Assembly: GCF_964355755.1 (NCBI RefSeq) | Contig: NC_092678.1 | Span: 20,432,922-20,496,921, forward strand | Origin: Antedon mediterranea | Lineage: Eukaryota; Echinodermata; Crinoidea; Comatulida; Antedonidae | Length of the DNA stretch: 64,000 nt | Reading direction: 5' to 3' | Shown here: positions 34,106 through 52,999 of the stretch, piece after piece | Numbering within the stretch: position 1 is the first letter of the stretch | How the letters are laid out: every line of letters starts with the position of its first letter | The notes under the pieces: model-generated | Told to the model about the DNA's origin: nothing | The model's database searches: none | Seen by the model: only the letters and a program-made list of their open reading frames with translations | Translations under genes and position numbers: made by a program

Positions 34106-36284
34106 ATGGCAGCAAAGGAAAATGATTCACCCTCCCCTGCTTCTAAAAAAGGAAGTCTTGAACATAGATCTTGTCTTAGAAGATTAGAATTTGCTTGCAA
34201 AGAAAGTAAGTTTTGGAACATTTTAATTTGATTCATATCTAATCTATATATTTGTGTTGTTTTCCTAATGAAATAACACAGTAAGAATTTCATTATTATC
34301 ACAGTATATTAATTATAGTACTGACAGTAGGTACACTTAAAATACTGTAAATATCCATCCCATCATGCAGCATGCTACAGAAACATGCCTATAATATCCC
34401 ATCATGCACCATGCTACAGCAGCACGCAAAGTCATGACACATTAACTTCAATAGCAAGTAACTTTTTTCTTTACATTTAACAAAAATGTTTTAAATTGTT
34501 TCAGGTCCTTTTGTAAAGTTCATGCTGAAATCTATGGAAGCACACGGATGGTAAGTACTGTAATTTACTTCACTGCAGTTACTGCAGTAACTATATTGCT
34601 GTAGATAACCTGTTTTAGTAATATGCAATTATGTAACTAACTTTTTTTTGTAAACATAAACTAAAAAATGTGGTTACTGCAGTAACTGCACAGTAGAATC
34701 ATTTTGACATTATCCTCAAGTACTGTAAACAGTATAATGCACTTGTCACTATACGACCCCCGGGAGAGTTGCCTCATTTGTCCGATGTGCGTCATACCTT
34801 ATAAATACAATGACGCACCCCTGTGTCAAAAGTGACTTACCTTTAGTTGACCATGACGCACCAATTTAGACGCATTGTGACTTGTTCATGGTATTGTGGT
34901 GGTACACACCATTGTTCATAGATGTGAAGTACTCTACCATAGGTTGGGTTTTTTGATGCAACCCTGCGTCAATAATTGTTTGTAAATGACGCACCTCTCC
35001 CGGAGTCGTATAGTGGGTCATACAATTTAAGTGCATAATGCTTACCAAGTTGTACGAATGATTAATTTAATTTTTGTCTTTTCAGTCCTGTGAACATATC
35101 TCGGCACATTTCCTGCGAAAAATGCCCCGAGGACAGTATTATCAATGGCGGATTTGATCCTTCAAATGGACAGATTGTACTCTGCGAAAACAGGGCGCCA
35201 TCACAGCGTGTTGTTAGCACATTACTCACTCACGAACTCATTCACGCATTTGATTTCTGTCGTGCTCACGTAGAGTGGGACAACTTAAAGCATGTTGCCT
35301 GCACAGAGGTAAGTTTTTTTTAAATCTTTTGTGTAAAAAAATATGCTTATACTGTATCTATATCACAGTATCACAGCCAAATTATGTGATACAGTATGTG
35401 TCACATGGGATGCCTGTATCATAAGCTTAACCCTAACAAGCACTACATTTGGTGACACTATTACAGAATGTGCCTACTGTATATACTGGACTCATGATGG
35501 CATATGTGAAGATACAGTATATAGTACAGATAATCGGGTTGATTTTTTTAAAGGCCATTTATTAATAGATTATTTCATTTGTGAATTTTCAGTTGTACTT
35601 GTTTTTGACCTTTAACCTCTGATCTATTTGCAGATTCGTGCTGCTAGTCTTAGTGGAGATTGTTCGTTTGTTAGCCAGAATGTCTATAGTCACAAATTTG
35701 GTTTCAAGAAACATCATCAGGTGCTTTTATAATTTTTAGATTTTAAAATACTGTAACTCAGTATCTCAAACAAATACTGTAATAGAGCGTCACATATGTA
35801 TCACATGTGACACCTGTATCATAAGCTATTAAGCCTAAACCTAGTTTAACATACTACAGTCGCCATACTGTATGATGCATATGTGACACTTTATTTTAAA
35901 ATCTGCCTATGATACTAGACAGATGTGGAGATAAAGAATTGTATAGAATATTGTGTGACTATGAATTTTTTTATATAAATTTCTTTAAATATTTACATAT
36001 ATGTTGCAATTATTCATATTCGATAGGCTATACACAAACAATTCACAAACAAAAGGAAAACCATATGTGTGATTATCTTTCGTTTCTTTCTTTAGAATTG
36101 CGTTCGGGAACGTGCAATGAAATCGGTTATGTCGGTGCGGAATATATCTAAAGAAGACATTGACAAAGCGATGGACGACGTGTGGGATATATGCTTCAAC
36201 GATTTTGAACCGTTTGACAAAATACCAAGAAACAAAGAAGAAGTTAAACGTATGTCACGTCAAAAATACAATTATGATTTATGA
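34106..36284 (+). CDS. ATP23: ATP23 mitochondrial inner-membrane metalloprotease, five exons, 214 aa
   Basis: Coding exons: 34106-34205, 34505-34550, 35086-35308, 35634-35720, 36096-36284; GT-AG throughout, phases close, 645 nt. The peptidase M76 motif is H98-E-L-I-H102, followed by AFDFCR. Cysteine-rich flanks (C49, C59, C62, C82, C107, C121) are as in ATP23, whose fold is held by disulfides in the intermembrane space. The family member in yeast processes Atp6 and helps assemble F1Fo-ATP synthase and degrade lipid-transfer proteins; the animal protein was also named XRCC6BP1/KUB3. Start ATG 34106 follows AAGG and is the first in the exon. A polyadenylation signal AATAAA lies at 36318-36323, 34 bases after the stop. 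Confidence 0.96.
34571..34695. repeat. Palindromic MITE family D
   Basis: CTGCAGTTACTGCAGTAACT at the left and GGTTACTGCAGTAACTGCA at the right. In ATP23 intron 2, starting about 20 bases after the donor. Confidence 0.7.
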
Positions 36285-36649
36285 CATATAGTTACTTAGA
36301 AATATTGTTAATTTATGAATAAATTCTGATTTATACAAAGAATGTTTGTCGACAATTTGTGTTGTGTCTTGTTTTATATGTTAAACAGTTAAATTGAGAA
36401 GATTTCTATTGAATCCGTTTTTTTAAATTAAAGAATTGAAGAAAACATATTCAATATTGCAAGATTCTACTCATCCCATGCATAATGTATTTGAGGTGTT
36501 ACGTAGCGGTAGATGTTAACGGTCCATCATCTCTTGTACAAATAGGTTTCGTAATAATTGTTTTTGTTAGTTTTTCATTTATCTGTTTTTCTATATCTTA
36601 GAGCAAACAAAATTTCTATGTATATTTAATATGATTGATGATTGATTGA

Positions 36650-36840
36650 AATATATATTTATACTGGGTAACCTCTAAAGTCAAAGACTGGTCTCCCAGA
36701 GGGCCCAGTTATGATCAGTGGCTGTGATGTACTAATACACCGGGGTAACCCCCTACTCAACTCGAACTAGGTCTTTTAAAGTGCACACGAGCTAGATGTG
36801 TACACTGGTTTATAGTCTAGGACAAAAATCTGAAAAGATG
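36650..36840. repeat. Interspersed repeat, SINE/LINE-tail type, relative of 63175-63400
   Basis: Shares CACCGGGGTAACCCCCTACTC, CTTTAAAGTGCACAC and GTTTATAGTC in the same order with the copy near the right edge of the window. This string is common in deuterostome repeats; exact family not assigned. Confidence 0.6.
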
Positions 36841-36924
36841 CTTAGAAATCAAGTTAGGGGGAGCGGAATGTTAGAGGCTGTCAACATAGCCAGATATCCT
36901 AATTAAACCGTTCTGATCACTCTA

Positions 36925-37135
36925 AGCCCTGTTGACACTTAATTTTTTGCCTCGTATTGAAATGGCGGCCATTTTTATATAAAATGTGGATAAAATCAGA
37001 TCTAAATAAGGTAGATACACAATCTTGGTGTCTAAACACATGTACTTCAGACACGGAATCCATTAGGCCTTGTTGACATTTCAGTTTTGGCCTCGTATTA
37101 AAATGGCAGCCATTTTGAAAAATGGCCACCAGTTT
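36925..37135. repeat. Short direct duplication
   Basis: GTTGACACTTAATTTTTTGCCTCGTATT...ATGGCGGCCATTTT at 36927-36978 recurs diverged as GTTGACATTTCAGTTTTGGCCTCGTATT...ATGGCAGCCATTTT at 37072-37116. Confidence 0.7.
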
Positions 37136-38104
37136 AAAAATACAAAATCTGTAATCATTTGATTTAATTATATTTTTAATTGTGCTATGACATTCATTAA
37201 AGTAAATTTTCGATGCTGAAAACTTTTTTCTATGGACTACTTCAGTAAGTACTAAGTATATACAATTAAATTACACAAATGAAACGTTTTCTTTTTTACA
37301 TAAATCATAAGTCTAACAGAATATACACAATATGCTAATTCTAAATAATTTTTGGAGTTTTACAAAAAAAAGTTTTTAATATTTCAATTATTAAAACTTA
37401 TAAATTTGAAATCAATTATAATGTATTAATTAATATAATTAATGTATGGTTATATGGTTTTTCCTTCATTATTCACCGACCATATATATATATACAGAAT
37501 GTAGTAAGTACTACTACTAATAATACAATTATTATATAACACAATATTTTGATTTAAGTAATGCAACTTCTGTAAGATGCGGTCTCCCCACTTTTGAATA
37601 AAAGGCGCAATTTTAAAAAATCAATTTGATATTGAAGTCGGTCTATTCACAAAATGTTGCGTAACACAACTTTGGGAGTTCTAATTGGTGGGGTTTAATC
37701 ATGTGTGACAGTCCATAAAATTATCAATATATTTTTTTTGAAAATATGGACAGTTATCTTAAACGCCACACACTACCATACTCATATTAATTCAATAAAC
37801 ATATTTTTTATGTTTTTAATATACTTCTACATTTCCAAGTGATTTTTATTTCCTATATAGTTTTTATTTCTTACACTGTAGTATTTATAGGATTCTTTAT
37901 TTTTACAATTTAACATTTCTGTTTTAACAAAACACTTCGATCATAGGGAAAGACTAAACTGCAAATGACATAATAATACTACCTTAACATGGTCAATATA
38001 TTAACAATAATAATACATTTGGACTTTTATGATCATACATAAAGCCTCTATGCGCTTCAAAATAATGCTGAATCTATTTATTGTATATTTTTAACCAGTG
38101 AATT

Positions 38105-38275
38105 ACAGTAGTTCAGCACTGAGAGTGGCGTAACACTGAGGCCTGTGGTTTAGGGATTCTAGGTGGCCCTCCAACACTGGAGGACTTCGGTGTTTTTAGC
38201 CTTGTTCCCTCTCAGGGGCCCCCAAAGCTCCTGGGCTTAGTCGTTGTGCCACTAAACAATGACTAATACATACTG
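38105..38275. repeat. GC-richer interspersed repeat fragment
   Basis: Locally GC-rich sequence (GGTGGCCCTCCAACACTGGA...CTCAGGGGCCCCCAAAGCTC) stands out from the AT-rich surroundings. Old repeat fragment by composition; no family assigned. Confidence 0.35.
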
Positions 38276-39036
38276 AAAGATACCATTACACATTATTACA
38301 GTAACTACACAGTACTTTAGTTAATTTTTATCTACACCAACTTATTAATTCTTGCATACAACCAGGGTTAGATAATGCTAAATAATTTTTTTTTTATCAA
38401 TCTGGCAAGTTTTCAATCATATTGATCAAGTATTACAGAAGATGACATACTGTAAAGATCTATAAATGAACATAATTAAATAGTAATTTATTTTCTAGGA
38501 AAAGAATATGTTATAAACTAAATTACCCCTTAAATATCTTTTAGTTATTCTATTTGATCATTTTAATTTCTACAGTAAATCGATCAATTTTCTTTTCCTA
38601 CACAAAATTTAATAAACAAATAATAATAACCCTTTTCCATATTGTGTTTTATTTTGTTAATACAACTTAAATATAAATGTCTTTAAAATTAAAGTATACA
38701 TAAATAAAGACATTATTATTAGTAATTAATTGTTAGTAAACAATTACAATCATGTTTTAAAATTTATATCCCCGGTTTTTTTGTTTTCAATTGTCAATTT
38801 TTAATGTTTGCAGCAAATTAAACATAACTGTACTTTAATAGTAATTATGCAATTATTTGATATTTAATAATTTTATTATACCTTTGCTTGTTTATATTTA
38901 CAAGGCGCGTTTTTATTTGCTTTCTGGATGTGTCTAAACATTTTAAAAAATAAATAAATAAAATATAATTTTTGCTAGTGAATGAAAACTTCTTGAGTCA
39001 GAGGATCGTTCAACCGTTTCGATATTTGCAGGACTT

Positions 39037-42000
39037 CTATTGGATGCAATCGATCACATGAATCTGCAGTGTGTCTATATCTGGAAACAAGTTTTGGCAA
39101 ACAGGACACTTGAATTCTTGCGCCTGTCAAAGAAAAACAAAAATGGCTGTTCAAATGTTTTCCTAACAATCCTGGTTATCATTAACATTTTCATAAATTG
39201 ATTTTATCTTATCTTTCTGAAGTTATGATTCTTAGACACCATAATTACAAACTTTCGCAAAGTACTGTAGAGTACTGTACCTTTTCTATATAACTTATTT
39301 CTATTTCATTTACTAATGTTGCCCAAAAGCTCTGCTAATTTTTCTGGCTGTTTTGCCTTATCGTTTTGATTTTGCTTTTATTTTGTATCTCCATTGAGAT
39401 CCAGCCACTGATACCAACAGCATTGTCATTTTTTCCAGTAATTTGCCTTTATTATTATTATTTCTATAATAGGCGGTTGTATTTTCTTGACAAATACATG
39501 CATTTTTATGTTAAATAGCAGCTCTTACAACCTGTGAAAAGTGGTGTTGTGTCTAATCACCCTTGCAAAAATGTTCTATAGAACATTTTATAGAGCTCTT
39601 TGCTATTCTATAGAACATTTCTATAGAAATATATTTCAATTTCTATAGAAATTATTGTGTCTATAGAATGTCTTTTTTCTTTTCTATAGAAAATCTAATT
39701 GTATTGAATTTCTATAGAACCAGTGGTTGGGTACTTCTTATGTACTGATAAACAGAGTGGTTGTTTTACCAGTGGTCGGGTAAATCTTATGTTATGATAT
39801 TAAGATGGTTGTTTTACCAGTGGTTGGGCTGTTCCCATGTGGTAATTACCACCAACAGGGTGTGGATAATAGTCTTCCTGTCTTCCATAAGTCTGACCAG
39901 AAGCAGGTGCGATTGTATGCTGGGGGTAACCATGCGCGGTTTGCACTCCTCCATATTTACGCTGTAGATCCTCTAAGGCTTGCATATTAGCCGGACTTTG
40001 GTCTTCCGTCAACTGTTCCATTTCTCTCTCTTTCATTTTAATAACTTCCAAAAGATTTTCTCTTTCGCTGTGTGCTGTCTCTCTGGCTTGTCGCTCGGCT
40101 TCAAAATCGGCCTTGTACACCTCTGCCTTTAAAACAAATAACAAGAATTAGTAGAGAATTGGTAGAAAAACTGGAAACAGTAACATTTAATTAACCCAAC
40201 ATTTTCATAACAACCTCGCCTTGACCAAACTTAAGCTCTGTCTACACTATCAAACTTTATGACAAAAAAAATTCAATGTGGCCATACTGTATGGAAAAGA
40301 TGATGTCATATCACTACCATATTTGGGGCATATTACTACCATATTTGGGCAAATCACTACCATATTTGAGCCAATTTTTTTGGTTTGATAGTATAGACAG
40401 AGCTTTACAGTACGTCCTCCCGCCATATATTTAATTTATTTACCTGGGCAGCCAATGCAGAACACTTGTCTTCTAATTGGTTTTTCATTCCTTGCAACTC
40501 TTTGATGTGAGTGTCTTTCCTCTCGTGGGCTTCTTGGCTTTGCACCAACCTTATTGTTATGTCGTTTAATGCCTACACAAATAATAAAAATAATTTGGGG
40601 TTAAAATAAACAAAGTAATTGCCTACATAAATAACAACACACATTTGGGATAATATAAACAAATTAATTGCATTTGTTGTCGTTAGCTAGGTGTGGTTAA
40701 TTTTACGCCTAGTTTCCTACAAGTTTGTCCTCAAAGACAGGCAAGAATTATCACCAAATGACTTTTGGTATAAGATGTTTTTGAAATGGCTACCTCCTGA
40801 CATAAATGTTGTGAAGACCAACTCGTAAAAGAGCTTCTAAAAATTATTTTACTGCAGTTACTGCAGTAACTGTTTCCTCTCTAATTATTTAGCAATCCTT
40901 TTTTTTAGTATATATATTGTATTGTTAATTGCAGTTATTAAAATTGCCTCATACAGGTACATTACTGCAGTAAAAATACCTAGTTACTGCAGTAATAAGT
41001 GTTCAGATTATTTGAATGTTTAAGTACTAAACGTATATGCCAGTAAAAAAAATCTTAATACCTGCTCGTCAACTGCATTCTGTTTTACATCTTGATATAA
41101 TTCTTGAAATTCTTGGCATTTACTTAGAAGGTTGTTTCTTTCATCGCTAAAATAATATTTACACATTTAATATTAATTTACATCTAAAGCTTTATCTACA
41201 TCAAACGTTATGTTAAAAAAAAATTATGTGATGTGCTCATATATGGACATATTTGGGCACATCACACTTTTTTGTCAAACTAGTTTGATAGCGTAGACAG
41301 AGCTCAAGGTACAGTACTAATGAAGAAGTATGGTGAAACACTGGACACTATTCTGATAAAAAATGTTCTTTTTTTTTCCTAATAGAAAATCTGGTTTTTG
41401 ACAAGTTTTCATTTGATATGGTAGGATATTCTGGGTGAGTTTTTTCTTTATTACAAACTGTTACTTCCACATAGTATAGAAATATCTCATTAGCTGCAAA
41501 CATATTGGTATAAAATTGGCTTATATTTGCCTACAAGTGCAAGTTCTCTTTTTAAACACAGCCAGCCAATTATTAGTACTGACGGCCAACTTCAATTAAC
41601 AAAAAAACCATGTCTACTTACATAACCAAGTATAGGTCTTTTTCGAGACGTTTAACTTCGTTATTAAGACGCTTAACTTCATTGTTAAGACGATCAATGA
41701 TAGCTGTGTCTTGCATACTTTGGTTGTAATGTTCACTATCTAAAACAGAATTCTTCATCTCCAGACTTTTAATTCTGTGTTTCAATTACAAAAATCATTT
41801 TATTTTTAAATTCAATGCGACAAACTTGGTTTAATACAGCAATATAACTCATCTTTACTACTAGTAGTTGACTCTCCTTATACAGGACTCTGAAAAATGG
41901 AAACTCTCCCAAAACCAAAAAGTCCCAAATTCTTGTTTACCGTTGCAACCACATTTGGAATACTAGACTACAGTATGGAAAACCAGACATATACAAGCCA

Positions 42001-45000
42001 AAGAGTGTCTGGTATAAGGAAAGTCTTCTTTAGACATACAGTCCAATTCCTGTAACTGCCTTCTTTCTTCCCTGACAACAGTGCATTGATACCTGACTCA
42101 TTATCCCTATGACACACCCATGACCTCCCCATGACCTCACTGACAAAGAAAGAATACAATCAATGTCAGAAGACGCTGATAAAAGGTCAGAGTTTGAAGA
42201 TAAATGCCCAGAAAGATGAGGAAACACATCTTGTGATGGGCGAGCCTTAAAAAAGAGATTTAAAAAGATATCTAGTGCATACCTTTCATTTTTCTTCTCC
42301 ACCTGTTTGTTAGCGTTGGCTACTTGAGCATTCATTTCTGAGAGTTCCCTCATTAGATGCATCACCTGTCCTCTTAAGGCACGCATGTTCTCTCCAGTAC
42401 TTTGATATCGTGGTTCCTATATTATGAGAAATAGACCCTGGATTACCACACAATTCTTAGTTGTATACTGAATAAAGAGGTATAGGTACCTCAACATACA
42501 GTATAGCCATAACATCGGCACAGGTTCAAGACTTTCCTTAAAGTAATACTGACCTTAGCCTCTTCTAGTTCTCTAGAAAGGTTGTCTAGTTTCTTATTCA
42601 GTTCTTCCACAGTTAGCTCATGTTCTCTTTCTCTCTTGGTCATTTCTTTGTCAAGATTACTGCTTTTGTATTCCAGTCTACTTTGATTTCTAATCATTTC
42701 CATCTCAAGATCGTGGCATTTCTTGGATTCGTTTCTCAGTTTTTCCTGTAGACTAGAACATTTTTCTCTTTCCGTTTTGAAGAGCATCATCAAATTCTGT
42801 ACTGTTTCATCATTTGATTCCTTCTTGTAACTCTTAACACCAGTACTTGGAGCACTGCCAACCAAGACTTCTGTAGACTGAGTTAAAGTTTTAGATGATG
42901 GCGGTGACTTCACAGTTACTTCTGGTATGTTTGCAGATTGTTGCTGGTGAGAAGTCTGACTCTTCACCAGTTCATCCTTATCCATCTGAACTTTGTCATA
43001 GTTTGCACGGAGTCTTTCAAACTCTTTTGACTTCTCTTCCTGGATGTGTTGATACCTAAGAACAGAAGCCTTCAGAGCATCGATCTCTGTCTGGTTCTTT
43101 GAATGCATATTTTTCATGCTTGCAAGATCTTCTGTCAACTGAGTATTCAGCGATGTCATTTTGCCGAGTTCATTTTTCATCGATGCAACATTGTCTAGGG
43201 AGCTTTCTGGCAATGCACTTTCTGATGTTCCATTTGATGTTTCTGTTGATTCTGAGATCTGCAATAGCAAAGTAAAATAGTAATACTTGTAGTACAAATA
43301 ATAAATAAATAAATAATTGTAAATGTCCAATTAAAATAAATCATTTTTATTTCTTTCGACGAGTTAACATTCAACTACGACCCATGCCGCATTAAAGAAT
43401 AATTAATTTAAATGAGTTTTGTCCTACCATGTTTGGAGAATGTTGAGCTAATTTCATTTCCGATAACTGTTTGGCTATCAAGTCGATCTGTTCATCTTTA
43501 CATTTTAACTGTTCGCTCATCTCCGCAACCAATGCGTTTAACTTGGTCATTTCTTCGTCAGTTGTGCTTGTTTCTTTTCTCTCCTTCTGTGTTCCGACCT
43601 CTTCAACAGTTTCTGTATTGCTTGTGTCTAGCTTATCTGTCTCTATTTCGTCTTTGATTTGTAATGAGATATGCTCAAGGACTTTTTTATATTTTGGATC
43701 TTTTTCCTAAAAAAATGTTTGATAGTTCAAATTATTTGCCCTAAAGGAAATTCATGTTAACATACAATTGTTCGAAATTAGTTAAAGGTTATTAACACAG
43801 AAACAAACTGTATATGACTATGTTTTACTATTAGCATCCACCTACAGTTAAGAGGTTTCATAGGAAGGGAACATAGTTCTGGTGAATAACATTCTAAAAT
43901 AGAATTCAACCAATCAATGAATTATAAACAATATTTTGAATTTTCTTTATTTGGTGGTTAAGATGCTTAGCTACCGATCACAGGGTCATGGGTTCAAATT
44001 CTGTCAGATGACAGGATTTTTTCTCATGACAACAACTCCACTCGAACCACAGACTTGCCACTTTAAGGAAGGCAGTGAAATAACTCACAAATCGCAAGCT
44101 TTCCTTGGCAATCTGCCAAAAATGAGAATTTTTTTTAAACGAAAATAATTTAAGATCTAAAACTAGTCAAGGACATACTTGAGTTTTATAAAAGATTGTT
44201 GAAATTTAATGTTACGTTTGAACAAAAAAAAAATTAATTGTGGTTGTCATTTAATAATCTGTACAGGAGGTGACTACATCCGTTTGTAACTCTTTAAATA
44301 TTGCGCAAGAATTCAATGGCGTGTTTTTGTATATTAAACCATACTTGTTGGTCCTTGAGGCATAATTAATTGGCAGAACACCAGCATACAGGTAGTTACT
44401 GCAGTAACATGACATGGATCTGCCAACCAATTATTTGTGATTTTTTGTTACGAATAATTTAATAATACTTTTTTATATTTTTAATGTTTTTTATGCGTGC
44501 ATTATGTATTTTTATACCGCTTTGTATAGCATTATAGTACTTTTATATTTGAATTTCTTAGTTTGGATTGTCAGGCAAGCTGGCTATAATAATTGAGTTT
44601 ACTTTTGACGTCCATAGCCGACGACGAAATTCTTTTCTTATCTTGTATGTTATTGTATATTGTTATGGCTTAATAAATGAATGAAAAAAAAAAACCATTC
44701 ATTTCAAAGGCCTAACTTAAGCTCAGGGTCAAACGGGTTGTTTTCATTTTCTTGTTATTTAAAACAATTTTGTAAAAATGAAAATGAATACACAGAAATC
44801 TTCCATTTTTCAATACATAAGTATTATTAATTAATTAAAAAATATATACCCTTTCAATAATTTGCCCGAGTTGTTCCAAGATTGATTCAATACGTTGTTT
44901 ATAGCTGTCATTTTCTTTTCTTAAATTCAGAATCATCTCCTTTGCTTGTTTGAACTTTGCGTCAAACACTTCTACATTTTTTTCCTGATTAATTCTCATC

Positions 45001-45498
45001 ACCTTTGTTTCTTCTATTCGTTTAATGAGACACAGATTTAGTTTCTGTAGTTGTTCTAAAAAATAAAAGCGTTTTCATTTAAATACATTATTTTTGTTTT
45101 AAAGCCAACTACATCTACTAGTCATTCTCTTTTCTAACAGTTCCTACGATTAGAGAATGTCCTTGTCATTCTCTTTTCTTATCTGATTAGATGAGATTTT
45201 GTTCCCTTCTCTAATCATTTCCAATGATTGGATGAGATTTTGTTTGTGTGTGTCATCGTCATGGAGAGTTCGTCATAGGGATTTTCTTACCTTTAAGATT
45301 GGCATTTTCTTCTCTCAACATTTCCCATGATTGGATCAGATTCTGTTCATCTATATTCGTGTGATGGTTCTCAGATAAGTGCTCTTCATTGATATCACCC
45401 ACTAGTGGCTCCTTAGAGTAATTCAAAACAACAAAATCATTTGGAATGCTGGACAAATTTGCCTCAAACATCTGTTGATTTTCACCATCGTTATCCAT
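39037..45498 (-). CDS. OPTN: NEMO/optineurin-family ubiquitin-binding coiled-coil protein, ten exons, 764 aa
   Basis: Exons in transcript order: 45291-45498, 44850-45055, 43428-43706, 42554-43258, 42283-42416, 41622-41774, 41062-41146, 40444-40572, 39818-40126, 39037-39123. Phases close; 2295 nt. Almost all of residues 50-660 is predicted coiled coil by heptad pattern. The UBAN segment that binds linear or K63 ubiquitin is at about 634-660 (AEVYKADFEAERQAR). The C-terminus is a C2HC zinc finger: C742, C745, H758, C762 (DIDTLQIHVIDC). An LC3-interacting motif D21-F-V-V-L25, preceded by two serines, lies near the N-terminus, as in optineurin. It is longer than vertebrate optineurin (577) and NEMO (about 419). 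The role would be selective autophagy or NF-kB signalling. The LIR favours optineurin; the UBAN wording is close to NEMO, so it may represent the unsplit ancestral type. Confidence 0.92.
39555..39722. repeat. Cluster of TTCTATAGAA palindromes
   Basis: The ten-base palindrome TTCTATAGAA, or one-base variants, occurs about seven times in 165 bases in the last intron of the NEMO/optineurin-like gene, with irregular spacing. Confidence 0.9.
40232..40406. mobile_element. MITE family A copy, with internal triplication
   Basis: Ends AAGCTCTGTCTACACTATCA and TTTGATAGTATAGACAGAGCTT. The internal unit CACTACCATATTTG occurs three times, so this copy is longer than its relatives. Confidence 0.85.
40849..41000. 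repeat. Palindromic MITE family D
   Basis: TACTGCAGTTACTGCAGTAAC at the left and AGTTACTGCAGTAATAAG at the right, with a further ATTACTGCAGTAAAA inside. Confidence 0.65.
41188..41306. mobile_element. MITE family A copy
   Basis: AAAGCTTTATCTACATCAAACG to GTTTGATAGCGTAGACAGAGCT, next to exon 7 of the NEMO/optineurin-like gene. Confidence 0.8.
43955..44045 (+). mobile_element. tRNA-derived SINE head
   Basis: GGTGGTTAAGATGCTTAGCT (A-box-like) and GGGTTCAAATTCTG (B-box-like) are separated as in a tRNA promoter. No working tRNA cloverleaf. In an intron of the NEMO/optineurin-like gene. Confidence 0.6.
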
Positions 45499-46684
45499 AT
45501 TTCTCTATTACTGTAAACAAAAAATTCAGTAGTATTGATAATATATTATAATTTCATTTCAAAATGTTTTCTTAATTTATGACGTACTGTATACAATACA
45601 AACATTGGAAATAGTTATGAAAGTTAAAAAAATCAATACTGGTAAAAATGAAACATTGAAAGAAATTTATTCTCGGATGGAGCAGTGACCTCAATATTGT
45701 AAAAGAGATATAGCTATAATTAGATCATTAACTTTCTGAATATTAATATATGCCAAATTTTAGAGTAGGCCTGTTGCAATACAGTTTCACCAAACTCTGT
45801 TTACATTTAAAAAGGTCAAAGCAGACTGACTGATTGCTTAATAATGGTGATGATGTAATATACACAGCAGCAAATTTTGATTTTAATCTTTGGAATTAAA
45901 CAAACAATACTGTAAGTTTCATATATGATTTGTCCTAAACCTAGACTACATAGGCCTAGTCGTTATTGGATTATTAAATTCTATATACAGTCTATTACTT
46001 CTTGTCCAAAAAAAAGTACCATAAGAAATGCTTATTAGAATCAATACAACTTAATGAAATAGATACCAATTAAGTTAGCTAAGTATAAACTTATATGCCT
46101 TCTTCCTAGTACGTTTAGTAAGAATTACAATGTGTTAAATAGTCTAGGGCCTCCTAGGCCTAGCCTAGGCCTTCGGCTAGGCCTAGCTAGCCTAGCCTAT
46201 ATTAATCAGGGAATTTCCCGCAACAGGCACCGGTCAGTAAATCCGTGCGTCGCGTGAGGCGTAGGCCTATCCTAACTTTAAAACACTGCAAAAACTACCT
46301 ACTTCTTACCTGTATATTAAGCTATAAATGTAGTATTATGTTTAACATCCTTCTTTATTGCTCTCCGCTACAGAAATACGATTTGGTAATTTCTGGATTT
46401 CTAAAATACACAATTGGAAATTCCAGAATCTAATTGAGTAATCTGTGTACGTGTGTGACGATGATTTTGATGATAATAATAATAACGTCAGGCATCAATG
46501 ATTTTGCTTTTAAAAACTAAAGGTGGCGTCCTATTAGTAAACGTGTTGAGCATATCACGTGACTCTCTTTTCTGTCGGCTACTGATGGGTAGCAGAAGGT
46601 TCTGGTTTTCTTCGTAATTAGAAGTCAAAATTTAACAAAATACAGGCATTTTCTTCATACTTTTTATAATTGGTGGTGTTAAAT
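45499..46684. promoter_or_regulatory. Divergent promoter region, NEMO/optineurin-like (-) and SEC61A (+)
   Basis: The start codons lie 1.19 kb apart facing away from each other. The SEC61A-proximal part is relatively CpG-rich (CCGTGCGTCGCGTGAGGCG at about 46243). The palindrome TCACGTGA at 46555-46562, extended to ATCACGTGACT, fits the E-box/CLEAR consensus bound by USF and TFEB-type factors, about 120 bases before the SEC61A start. Several TAGGCCTA-type palindromes at 46150-46200. No TATA box. Confidence 0.45.

Positions 46685-52999
<6,315 letters not shown>

Larger units (their letters stand above)
36285..39036. other. Intergenic spacer between ATP23 and the NEMO/optineurin-like gene
   Basis: The two genes converge here, so the ends should hold their 3' UTRs. 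The rest is very AT-rich with three interspersed repeats listed separately and no coding signal. Confidence 0.6.
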
